Origin: Armatimonadota bacterium
Lineage (GTDB): Bacteria; Armatimonadota; Armatimonadia; Armatimonadales; Armatimonadaceae
Assembly: GCA_014380985.1 (NCBI GenBank)
Contig: JACMIU010000278.1
Span: 1 to 8,409 of the forward strand
Length of the DNA stretch: 8,409 bases
Direction: 5' to 3'
Positions 1-5,440 of the stretch are shown here, one piece after another (the stretch's first letter is position 1; every line of letters starts with the position of its first letter). A model generated the notes under the pieces. The model made no database searches. It had not been told where the DNA came from and saw only the letters and a program-made list of their open reading frames with translations. The translations under genes were made by a program, and so were the position numbers.

Positions 1-1327
1 CAATATCAGCGGGTTCGCCGGGCTTCGGGTAATCGTTGAGCGTCAGACGTGGCTTCGGGTCAAGGCTCTTCGTTTGATTAAACCAGTCCACCATCGCCTC
101 TTTGCCAAGAATATCGGTGAAATCGTGGTTGTCCCACGGCTCGTTGATCACGTCCCATTCGACGATTTGCCCCTTCAGCGCGGTCACTTCCTGCGTGATG
201 TGATCGTTGATTCGCTTGGCGAGTTTCGGCTTATCCTTACCAATATCGGCTAAATCTTTCGGGGAAAATCGGTACGACCCCCAGACAAGGTTGTGTCCCT
301 TTACCGGGATATTGTTTGTATTAAGCCAACCGACCACGCGCTTCGCCGCCGCCGGGTCGCCCTCGAAGTTGCTCCACTTTAAGTCGTTTTCAATCACGAC
401 TTTCGAGCAATATTTTTTCACCCATTCACGGTACTTATCGCCGTCGGGGGTTTGCGCGGAGATCATGTAGTCCGCCACCGCAGTGCCGAAGCCGAATCCG
501 TGCCGCGTCTGCGCGAGCGAAACACTGGCGTTCGGCACGACTTTTCCCGCTGCGTTCTTCACCACCACGGTCACGTTGCCTTTGCGTATCTTTTCGATGC
601 GCGCCTCGGCTTCTTTGCGCCACGCCGCGTCCGCCTCGATGCCTTTGTAGACCGAACGGGTGCGCGGTAGGTCGGCGAGTTTCACCGTGTCGCCAAAATT
701 GAGAAACTGAAAATCGGCGATTTCCAATATCTGTGCGCCGAAACCAAGACGGAACGTGACGTGCGTTTCGGGCGGCGCGTCGTTTGTCATCACGAGCGGA
801 ACGAAAACACGCTTCCACTCTTTGCCTGCGCTTACCTCGGTTTCATTGTACTTCGTCCACGGTTCGCCCTGCCTTTCAAACACGAACTGTGTGCGTCCTT
901 CGCCGGTTTCGCGCTGTCCTTGCGGGGCGCGAATATAGAACGCCGCCAGCAACACGTCGCCTTTTTTCAGTGTACCGGGGCTTGCCAACGTTGCCTGAAC
1001 CACCCACGGGTTCGCCGGTTTTGTCAGCACAGTGAAACGCCGGGCGGTGGCGAACGGTTGACCGGTGACAGTCACCGTTTCGCCGCTTCCCTGCTCCGGT
1101 GTACCGCTAAAGGCGAGCGCGACGCTCCCATCGCTGGGAACCATCGGTTTGCCATTCGGGGGAATGGGTTTGTCCACGTTCGCCGCAAGCGGCTTCGCGC
1201 CCTGCGCGGCAACCACGGGGGATAATGAAGGCACAGGCGGCGCGGCTTGCGTACAACCCACACATAGCGTGAGCGATGCGGCAACCAAACCCGGACAAAT
1301 ACCGGCGATAAACAAACGATGTTTCAT
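1..1327 (-). CDS. GH10 endo-1,4-beta-xylanase-type lipoprotein, C-terminus cut by window edge
   Basis: This is the first 442 residues of a glycoside hydrolase family 10 enzyme, which would cleave the xylan backbone outside the cytoplasm. Residues 1-25 look like a lipoprotein signal peptide ending LCVGC. Cys at -3 is unusual, so the anchor is likely rather than certain. A Pro-rich linker follows, then a beta-rich region (about 65-212) resembling a CBM4/9-type carbohydrate-binding module, then the GH10 barrel from about 245. GH10 landmarks are ENDLKW (313-318), GHNLVWG (344-350) and WDVINEP (391-397), where E396 is the expected acid/base. The catalytic nucleophile Glu lies beyond the left edge. 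After GHNLVW the usual His is Gly. The ATG at 1327 has AGGAG five nt upstream on the minus strand. The gene follows the phosphodiester glycosidase gene by 40 nt and also has its own promoter-like sequence. Family assignment comes from motifs; xylan as substrate is inferred. Confidence 0.9.
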   Translation of the reverse strand, partial: MKHRLFIAGICPGLVAASLTLCVGCTQAAPPVPSLSPVVAAQGAKPLAANVDKPIPPNGKPMVPSDGSVALAFSGTPEQGSGETVTVTGQPFATARRFTVLTKPANPWVVQATLASPGTLKKGDVLLAAFYIRAPQGQRETGEGRTQFVFERQGEPWTKYNETEVSAGKEWKRVFVPLVMTNDAPPETHVTFRLGFGAQILEIADFQFLNFGDTVKLADLPRTRSVYKGIEADAAWRKEAEARIEKIRKGNVTVVVKNAAGKVVPNASVSLAQTRHGFGFGTAVADYMISAQTPDGDKYREWVKKYCSKVVIENDLKWSNFEGDPAAAKRVVGWLNTNNIPVKGHNLVWGSYRFSPKDLADIGKDKPKLAKRINDHITQEVTALKGQIVEWDVINEPWDNHDFTDILGKEAMVDWFNQTKSLDPKPRLTLNDYPKPGEPADI

Positions 1328-1330
1328 ATT

Positions 1331-1337
1331 CTCTCCT
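1331..1337 (-). promoter_or_regulatory. Ribosome binding site of the GH10 gene
   Basis: AGGAGAG on the minus strand lies a few nt before the ATG at 1327, with the GGAG core 5 nt away. It is one of the strongest Shine-Dalgarno sequences in the window and fixes this start. queG, the NAGPA-like gene and the first permease lack a comparable well-placed site. Confidence 0.8.
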
Positions 1338-1355
1338 ACGAGGTGTATTAGTACA

Positions 1356-1384
1356 ATTGTATCGGTTTCACGGAGTTTGTTCAA
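1356..1384 (-). promoter_or_regulatory. Predicted sigma70-type promoter of the GH10 gene
   Basis: On the minus strand, TTGAAC (1384-1379) and TACAAT (1361-1356) are separated by exactly 17 bp, close to the TTGACA/TATAAT consensus. The -35 box lies inside the 3' end of the upstream glycosidase gene. The start would fall near 1350, giving a short leader with a good Shine-Dalgarno sequence. The -10 box is half of a perfect 10-bp palindrome, TACAATTGTA (1352-1361), which could be an operator or a coincidence of the AT-rich core. Prediction from sequence only. Confidence 0.5.
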
Positions 1385-2291
1385 CAGTGCGGCGCGGCAG
1401 GAGCAGAATCGCGGTCGGCACACGAACCCCGGTCGCTTCCGCGTCCACCAATCGCCCGTTTTTTTCGTAAACGATTTGCCCCGACGAACCGCCGTCAAGG
1501 CACATTGCTTCGATCGGTTCGGTTCCGTACTGCTTCTTGTAGAACACGGCAAGAAAATCGGCGACCTGCGCGTAGGTAGCGGCATCGGCGCGTCCCATCA
1601 CGAAATGGCGCGGCTTTCCCGTGTCACCCGTGTCGTAGGCGACAAAGGCGCGAATCAGTGCCGGTTCGCTGACGAGGCGTTCTTCCTTGTCAGATATGCG
1701 CCGCACACCGCCCGCGTAAAGGCGCGGGCCGCAAGCGACGGCGGAGCGGAGATTCGCCCACGTTTGCTTTGTGTCGGGGTTGGTCGGCGAACCGTAGGCG
1801 CGAATGACGTTTTTCACCGTGCCGGTTGCCCAAACGATTTCGGGGGTTCCATCGGCGTGAAAGCCGATGGCGGAGCGCAGATACCGTTCGCCCGGTGTGC
1901 GCGTCGAGGGCGTGTCGCTTCCCGGCGCGACGACTTTGCCGTCCACGACGCACAGTTGAACGATTTGTTTGCGCGTTCCCAAATCGTCGTAACTTTGTCC
2001 GAAGAACCCCCCATTGATACCGGCGACCGCGCCGCGCTTTTCGCACCAATCGCGCACCGTGAACGCATCGCCGACAAAGTTGTTGCCCTGCCGCGTGACG
2101 TTCTGAGCGACCACCGCCGGAACTACGTTCGCCTTATCCAAATCCACTGCGAGCGTTTGAAACCCGGTGTGCCGCTCGAAAACCACGCCGGGCGTGACCG
2201 TGACCGGCGCGGTATCGGCGGGCGCGGGGGGAACGCAGGAGCAGGAAAAGAGCGCGGCGAAAAGAACGGCGGGGCGGAAGAAAAGTTTCAT
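1368..2291 (-). CDS. Phosphodiester glycosidase (NAGPA-like) family lipoprotein
   Basis: This 307-aa protein resembles the family named after the human lysosomal uncovering enzyme NAGPA (DUF2233/PF09992), which hydrolyses sugar-phosphodiester bonds. The bacterial substrates are mostly unknown. Residues 1-17 form a lipoprotein-type signal with lipobox LFSC (Cys17); a second Cys19 follows closely. The family's hallmark motifs are present: GINGGFFG (91-98, N93) and CLDGGSSGQ (264-272, D266), with a TAILL segment near the C-terminus. One compact domain fills the rest, the usual size for the bacterial members. No Shine-Dalgarno is visible before the ATG at 2291; instead a -10-like box lies 14 nt upstream. 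It sits 38 nt after queG and 40 nt before the GH10 gene. Being next to a second exported carbohydrate-active protein suggests a role in polysaccharide or cell-envelope glycan turnover, but that is inference. Family call is firm; substrate is not known. Confidence 0.85.
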   Translation of the reverse strand: MKLFFRPAVLFAALFSCSCVPPAPADTAPVTVTPGVVFERHTGFQTLAVDLDKANVVPAVVAQNVTRQGNNFVGDAFTVRDWCEKRGAVAGINGGFFGQSYDDLGTRKQIVQLCVVDGKVVAPGSDTPSTRTPGERYLRSAIGFHADGTPEIVWATGTVKNVIRAYGSPTNPDTKQTWANLRSAVACGPRLYAGGVRRISDKEERLVSEPALIRAFVAYDTGDTGKPRHFVMGRADAATYAQVADFLAVFYKKQYGTEPIEAMCLDGGSSGQIVYEKNGRLVDAEATGVRVPTAILLLPRRTVEQTP

Positions 2292-2305
2292 GGCGAAGCG
2301 TTGTC

Positions 2306-2333
2306 AGTATACCGCGCTTGGGGCGAACGTCAC
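2306..2333 (-). promoter_or_regulatory. Predicted promoter of the phosphodiester glycosidase gene
   Basis: On the minus strand, GTGACG (2333-2328, matching four of six -35 positions) and TATACT (2311-2306, matching five of six -10 positions) are 16 bp apart. The -35 overlaps the queG stop codon. Transcription would start near 2299, only 7-8 nt before the ATG at 2291. That fits the missing Shine-Dalgarno and would uncouple this gene from queG. Prediction only. Confidence 0.45.
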
Positions 2334-3391
2334 CGCGCCGCGATTTTTGCTATCGCCCAAGTCGCCGACTCGCGCACGACTTCGGACGGGTCGGTCTCAA
2401 CCACGGTTTGTAACAGGGCAAGCGCGTCCGTGCCGCCGACGTTTCCGAGCGCGATACAGGCGTTGCGGCGCATTCCTTCGCGCTTCGGGCGCAGAAGCGG
2501 TGTTCCGCGAAACCGGGCGCGAAAGCCTTCCTCGGTAGCGGTATCGGACAGCAGTTGAAGCAGGTCGGGTCGCCCCGCGTTCGGCTGTGCCGCGAGACGT
2601 GCGTTTTGCCCCGCCCGCGCCCGTTCGTTCCACGGACACGCCGCAAGGCAATCGTCACAACCGAACACCTTGTCGCCGATTCCCTCGCGCAGGTGCAGGG
2701 CGATTGCGCCGCGATGTTCGATGGTCAGGTACGATACGCACCGGCGGGCATCCAAAGTCATCGGGGCGATTAACGCTCCCGTAGGACACGCCGCAAGGCA
2801 ACGGGTGCAGGTTCCGCAATGGTTCGCGGCGGGGTCGGTGTCGGGCGCGAGTTCGAGTGTCGTCAGCAAAGCGGCGAGAAAAAAGAAGTTGCCGAGGTCG
2901 AGCGAAATCAGGTTGGTGTGCTTGCCCTGCCAACCGATTCCGGCGCGAGCGGCGAGTTCGCGCTCCCGGAGCGGGCCCGAATCCACGAAGCCCCGGCATT
3001 TCGCGCCGGGAAAACCCGCTTCGATTCGCCCGGCAAGCGCGTTCAACATTTCGCGGATAACGGTGTGGTAATCCTCTGCGGCGCGAGCGTAGCGGGCGAC
3101 GGTTCCCCGCGCCCCGGCTTCTTGGGACGCGCTTTCGCGGGAGGCGTAACTTGCCGCCAGCACCACTACCGACCGCGCTCCCGCCAAAAGCCGTTCGTCG
3201 TCGGCGCGACCGCCGCGCAGTTCGGCGCGGGTTTCGAGCCAACCCATTTCGGCGTTCATTCCGGCATCGAGCCACGCTTTGGTGTGCGTGGTGTGCGCGG
3301 GCGCGTCGGGCGTGGTGATTCGCGCCGCGTCGAACCCGGCATCCGCGGCGTACTGCTTGACCGCGAGGGCATTGTTCGCGGGCGTGTTCAT
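2330..3391 (-). CDS. queG: Epoxyqueuosine reductase QueG
   Basis: This 353-aa cytoplasmic enzyme carries out the last step of queuosine synthesis, reducing epoxyqueuosine at position 34 of tRNAs using a cobalamin cofactor and two [4Fe-4S] clusters. Visible features: the DSGP block (D137, matching the catalytic Asp of the family) leading into GIGWQGKHTNLIS; the first ferredoxin motif CGTCTRCLAACP (C192, C195, C198, C202); C218 in CVSYLTIEHRG; and the second motif CDDCLAACP (C245, C248, C252). The C-terminal ~70 residues form HEAT-like repeats, as in many QueG proteins, thought to help bind tRNA. All eight cluster cysteines are present. The frame stays open 25 codons upstream to 3466, but that start lies in the preceding terminator, and family homology begins after the ATG at 3391. 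That ATG follows a -10-like box by 6 nt. queG is a housekeeping gene with no evident link to its hydrolase neighbours. Confidence 0.95.
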   Translation of the reverse strand: MNTPANNALAVKQYAADAGFDAARITTPDAPAHTTHTKAWLDAGMNAEMGWLETRAELRGGRADDERLLAGARSVVVLAASYASRESASQEAGARGTVARYARAAEDYHTVIREMLNALAGRIEAGFPGAKCRGFVDSGPLRERELAARAGIGWQGKHTNLISLDLGNFFFLAALLTTLELAPDTDPAANHCGTCTRCLAACPTGALIAPMTLDARRCVSYLTIEHRGAIALHLREGIGDKVFGCDDCLAACPWNERARAGQNARLAAQPNAGRPDLLQLLSDTATEEGFRARFRGTPLLRPKREGMRRNACIALGNVGGTDALALLQTVVETDPSEVVRESATWAIAKIAAR

Positions 3392-3397
3392 ACCTCT

Positions 3398-3403
3398 ATG
3401 ATA
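3398..3403 (-). promoter_or_regulatory. -10 box of queG, suggesting a leaderless transcript
   Basis: TATCAT on the minus strand (one mismatch to TATAAT) ends 6 nt before the queG ATG, so transcription would start at or within a base or two of the start codon. No good -35 is seen; the position a 17-bp spacer would use reads TTTCTC, within the tail of the upstream terminator. An AGAGG directly before the ATG is too close to act as a normal Shine-Dalgarno. Confidence 0.4.
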
Positions 3404-3423
3404 CCGGCAATCGTCGGCGCGAG

Positions 3424-3463
3424 AAACAAAAAAAAGCGCGAACGGTTTCTCGCTCGCGCTTTT
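3424..3463 (-). terminator. Rho-independent terminator of the unknown two-gene unit
   Basis: On the minus strand a perfect 10-bp stem pairs 3463-3454 (AAAAGCGCGA) with 3441-3432 (TCGCGCTTTT) around a 12-nt loop. A run of eight T (3435-3428), half of it within the stem, continues as GTTT. It starts 18 nt after the stop codon of the 114-aa protein gene and ends 32 nt before the queG ATG, separating the two units. On the plus strand the stem is followed by only a short T run, so it works best for minus-strand transcripts. Confidence 0.9.
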
Positions 3464-3481
3464 CATTTCGCTACTCTTCGC

Positions 3482-3826
3482 CTATCGGCGCGGGGCGTCC
3501 GCCGGGTCGCCGTAAGGATCTTGCGAGGCAGGCAGAATGTTTCCGCCGCCCTGTTGCTGATAGCCCGCGTTTTGCTCATCAGCAGGGTCGCCATACGGAT
3601 CTGCCGAAGCGGGCAGGATGCCACCGCTTTGCTGTGGCTCGTAGCCACCTTGATTCGCATAGTTTTCTTGATAATGCTGGTCGTACTGCGGCGCGTTCGC
3701 ATTGTCGTTCTGCCCGAACAGTTGCCCGATTTTGCCCAAAAGACCGTTGGTATCCACACTGTTGTTCGAGCGGGTATCGTTATCAATTAAGCCGGACACT
3801 TGCCGGTACAGGTTCATTAAGTCCAT
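3482..3826 (-). CDS. Uncharacterised low-complexity protein with a duplicated ILPASxDPYGDPAD motif
   Basis: I do not recognise this 114-aa protein. Residues 1-40 look ordered, with a short amphipathic start (MDLMNLYRQVSGLI) and a second helix-like stretch, NGLLGKIGQLFGQ. From about 41 the chain is rich in Asn, Gln, Tyr, Gly and Pro and probably disordered. Two near-identical 14-residue units, ILPAS[A/Q]DPYGDPAD, lie at 70-83 and 97-110, each preceded by Gly residues, ending four residues before the C-terminus. There is no signal peptide or membrane segment. It starts 39 nt after the gene for the 185-aa secreted protein, whose tail is also Gly/Tyr-rich, and a terminator follows, so the two form one unit and may work together. 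The Shine-Dalgarno is weak (AAGAAAG-like). It is likely a real gene because of the conserved repeat and the terminator placed just after its stop. Function unknown. Confidence 0.75.
   Translation of the reverse strand: MDLMNLYRQVSGLIDNDTRSNNSVDTNGLLGKIGQLFGQNDNANAPQYDQHYQENYANQGGYEPQQSGGILPASADPYGDPADEQNAGYQQQGGGNILPASQDPYGDPADAPRR
3497..3538 (-). repeat. Protein-coding repeat unit 2 (codons 97-110 of the 114-aa protein)
   Basis: This 42-nt unit encodes ILPASQDPYGDPAD. Aligned codon by codon with the unit at 3578-3619, it differs by eight synonymous codons and a single replacement (Gln for Ala). Confidence 0.85.
3578..3619 (-). repeat. Protein-coding repeat unit 1 (codons 70-83 of the 114-aa protein)
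   Basis: This 42-nt unit encodes ILPASADPYGDPAD. It is the partner of the unit at 3497-3538, in the same orientation and reading frame, with a 39-nt Gln/Gly-rich spacer between them. Confidence 0.85.
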
Positions 3827-3865
3827 AATTTTGTCTTTCTTCGGGCGTTTCCACCCGTTTCGTGC

Positions 3866-4423
3866 TTAGTAGTTGCCGCCGGGACCCGGCGGAATCGCGG
3901 AACCGCCGCCGTAATCGTTGCCGCCGCCATACGCATTATCGAACTGCTCGAACGGTTGCGTCGTGTAGCCACGCGGCGCGGCGGGCGCGGCTCCCCGGTA
4001 GCGGTTGTAATCGGGGGCATACCGCTGTAAATCCTGCGTGGAAACCTGCACCGACTGGCTCGGAACCGTCAGCCATACCGGGCGTTTCTGCGCGTCGCGG
4101 TAATATACGCCGCCGTTTTTCGACCGGTACAGTTGCGGTGCTTGCGCGGGCGACACGGTTGCTCCGGCGCGACGTTGTGCGGCGACTTGCTCGGCTTTTT
4201 TCGCCTGATTTCTTTTGAACAGATAGTAAAGCAAGGCGGCTCCGCCAACGAGGGCGACCTTCTTGCCGGTACTCATCCCTTGCCGGGGCGCACCGGCTTG
4301 CGGTTTGCCGAACTGCGCGTAGGCAACCGGCATCGTGCCGAGCAGGGTCGGCGTGAACATCATCCATGACAGCATCAGTACTGTCCCCTGCCGTTTTGCG
4401 TCGAATTGACGTGATAATTTCAT
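3866..4423 (-). CDS. Uncharacterised secreted or membrane-anchored protein with Gly/Tyr-rich tail
   Basis: I do not recognise this 185-aa protein. Residues 1-36 form a long signal peptide: a charged start, a hydrophobic core at about 14-34 and a likely signal peptidase I site, AYA|QF. A second hydrophobic segment (56-69, VALVGGAALLYYLF) followed by KRNQAKK could be a membrane anchor. The middle of the chain holds YRSKNGGVYYRD and QKRPVWLTVPS, which look like a small folded domain. The last ~40 residues are Pro/Gly/Tyr-rich (GGGNDYGGG, PPGPGGNY) and probably disordered. I chose the ATG at 4423 because GGAG lies 6 nt upstream and a signal peptide follows. The frame is open farther up to 4666, but that would run through the divergent promoter and into the permease gene. 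It leads a two-gene unit with the 114-aa protein. An envelope role is inferred; function unknown. Confidence 0.75.
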   Translation of the reverse strand: MKLSRQFDAKRQGTVLMLSWMMFTPTLLGTMPVAYAQFGKPQAGAPRQGMSTGKKVALVGGAALLYYLFKRNQAKKAEQVAAQRRAGATVSPAQAPQLYRSKNGGVYYRDAQKRPVWLTVPSQSVQVSTQDLQRYAPDYNRYRGAAPAAPRGYTTQPFEQFDNAYGGGNDYGGGSAIPPGPGGNY

Positions 4424-4429
4424 GGGAAT

Positions 4430-4433
4430 CTCC
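4430..4433 (-). promoter_or_regulatory. Ribosome binding site choosing the 4423 start
   Basis: GGAG on the minus strand is 6 nt before the ATG at 4423. It supports this start over upstream in-frame ATGs that would extend the protein into the divergent gene. Confidence 0.65.
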
Positions 4434-4470
4434 AGTGGCGTGGAAGCAATATTTTTTGTCTTTGCCGCTT

Positions 4471-4500
4471 CGTATATTCCCCGGCGAGGCGCACCGTAAA
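4471..4500 (-). promoter_or_regulatory. Possible promoter of the secreted-protein unit
   Basis: TTTACG (4500-4495) and TATACG (4476-4471) on the minus strand are 18 bp apart and resemble -35 and -10 boxes. Transcription would begin near 4464, leaving a leader of about 40 nt. The match is moderate and this is the best candidate I see in the 133-bp divergent region (4424-4556), which otherwise holds only the plus-strand promoter and palindrome. Confidence 0.3.
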
Positions 4501-4530
4501 CACGGATCCTTCGCCTGCCGTTTCCTCCCG

Positions 4531-4542
4531 CCGATATATCGG
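4531..4542. promoter_or_regulatory. Perfect 12-bp palindrome, candidate operator
   Basis: CCGATATATCGG is its own reverse complement and ends one base before the -10 box of the polysaccharide operon. A protein bound here would cover the promoter spacer and control the operon. The palindrome is seen directly; regulatory use is inferred. It is also partly repeated in imperfect form by the next bases (GATATAATCG). Confidence 0.45.
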
Positions 4543-4543
4543 A

Positions 4544-4549
4544 TATAAT
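4544..4549 (+). promoter_or_regulatory. Consensus -10 box of the polysaccharide operon, leaderless arrangement
   Basis: A perfect TATAAT ends 7 nt before the GTG start codon at 4557, so the transcript would begin at or next to the start codon. The -35 position for a 17-bp spacer reads TTTCCT, a poor match. No Shine-Dalgarno fits between the box and GTG. Confidence 0.6.
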
Positions 4550-4556
4550 CGAAGCC

Positions 4557-5399
4557 GTGTCCACTGCCACCATCGCACCGCCGAACCGTTCGCAAGCCGC
4601 TTCCTCATGGGCGGGTCTGATAAAACACCGTGAACTCATCGAAAACTTGGTGATGCGCGACATCAAAACGCGCTACAAGCAGTCTGCCCTCGGCTACGCA
4701 TGGGCAGTGCTGAACCCGCTGATTTTCGCCGCGACGTATGCCGTGGTATTCGGCTTCCTGCTCAAACAAAGAGACATGGTGGCGATTCCCTTCACGCTGT
4801 ACGTCTACTTTGGCTTGCTGATCTGGAACCTGTTCGCTATCGGGCTTTCCACGGCAACCGAAAGTTTAATCGCGCACGTCAGCCTGATTACAAAGGTCTA
4901 TTTTCCCCGTGAGGTGTTCCCGATTTCCGCCGTTCTCAGCAAACTGGTGGATGTCGGTTTCGGGCTAATCGGGCTGGTTCCTCTGCTCCTGTTCTACGGG
5001 GTCGCGCCGTCGCCGAAAATCCTGCTCGCCTTGTGTCTGTTGCCGATTCCACTTCTGTTCACCATCGGCTTAGGGATGCTGTGCGCCTGCGCGAACCTGT
5101 TCTACCGTGACGTGCGCTACGTTGTCACCATGATTTTGGGGCTGATGACCTTCTCGGTACCGAATATGTACGCGGTGAAACTGATTTCCGACCGGGGCGA
5201 GAAGGCATTTGCGCTCTATATGTTGAACCCTATGGCGGTGACGATTGAAGCGATGCGCCGCCTGACCTTTCCGCAGACCGGAGATTTTGCCGAATTGACG
5301 GGCTACTTGGCAATAGCAGGCGCGATTTCACTGGTCACTTTTTTCGCCGGATATGCGGTCTTTAAGCATTACGAACCGCGTTTCGCCGAGTTTGTATAA
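4557..5399 (+). CDS. wzm: ABC-2 type polysaccharide export permease (Wzm/TagG family), first copy
   Basis: This 280-aa inner-membrane protein is the channel subunit of an ABC exporter that moves lipid-linked polysaccharide across the cytoplasmic membrane. An amphipathic N-terminal interface region (ELIENLVMRDIKTRY) is followed by the family block YKQSALGYAW (40-49). About six membrane segments lie near 47-69, 78-98, 122-147, 152-180, 186-206 and 248-270. Other Wzm hallmarks are KVYFPRE (113-119), FYRDVRY (182-188) and LNPMA (223-227). Length is normal for the family. It starts with GTG directly after a TATAAT box, so its mRNA is probably leaderless. It is the first gene of the right-hand operon, 37 nt before gmd. 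It has no ATPase gene beside it, unlike the second permease at 7420-8277, to which it is clearly related but only distantly. It may share that ATPase or pair with the second permease; this is inference. Confidence 0.88.
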   Translation: MSTATIAPPNRSQAASSWAGLIKHRELIENLVMRDIKTRYKQSALGYAWAVLNPLIFAATYAVVFGFLLKQRDMVAIPFTLYVYFGLLIWNLFAIGLSTATESLIAHVSLITKVYFPREVFPISAVLSKLVDVGFGLIGLVPLLLFYGVAPSPKILLALCLLPIPLLFTIGLGMLCACANLFYRDVRYVVTMILGLMTFSVPNMYAVKLISDRGEKAFALYMLNPMAVTIEAMRRLTFPQTGDFAELTGYLAIAGAISLVTFFAGYAVFKHYEPRFAEFV

Positions 5400-5422
5400 A
5401 CAGGAAAAACTTATTTTTGTTT

Positions 5423-5440
5423 GGGAGGATGAACGTTTGA
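5423..5440 (+). promoter_or_regulatory. Ribosome binding site and TTG start of gmd, overlapping a four-codon mini-ORF
   Basis: GGGAGG (5423-5428) is 8 nt before an in-frame TTG (5437), ideal spacing. An ATG directly after the GGGAGG is in another frame and reads ATG AAC GTT TGA (5429-5440), with its stop overlapping the TTG. The in-frame ATG at 5353 would overlap the permease gene and add residues unlike the family, so TTG is the likely start. Confidence 0.65.

Noticed and set aside
1065..2558. A 497-codon open frame on the plus strand across the GH10, glycosidase and queG genes
   Set aside because: It runs antisense to three genes with clear family motifs. Its translation is Arg/Gly-rich with no recognisable domain, as expected of a shadow frame in GC-rich DNA.
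3392..3466. A 25-residue N-terminal extension of QueG from the ATG at 3466
   Set aside because: This stretch includes the intrinsic terminator of the upstream unit. Residues before the ATG at 3391 do not resemble QueG, and a -10 box lies right before 3391.
3497..3619. Direct repeats as a CRISPR or mobile-element trace
   Set aside because: There are only two copies, both in frame within a gene, and they differ at synonymous positions; this is a protein repeat.
2819..3790. A 323-codon open frame on the plus strand opposite queG and the 114-aa protein gene
   Set aside because: It crosses the terminator and two genes with independent support, and its translation looks like no protein family.
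4424..4666. An 81-residue extension of the secreted protein to 4666
   Set aside because: It would overlap the divergent permease gene and its promoter. A Shine-Dalgarno and signal peptide begin at 4423.
5353..5436. Upstream ATG start for gmd at 5353
   Set aside because: It lies inside the permease gene, and the extra residues do not fit the family. A strong Shine-Dalgarno serves the TTG at 5437.
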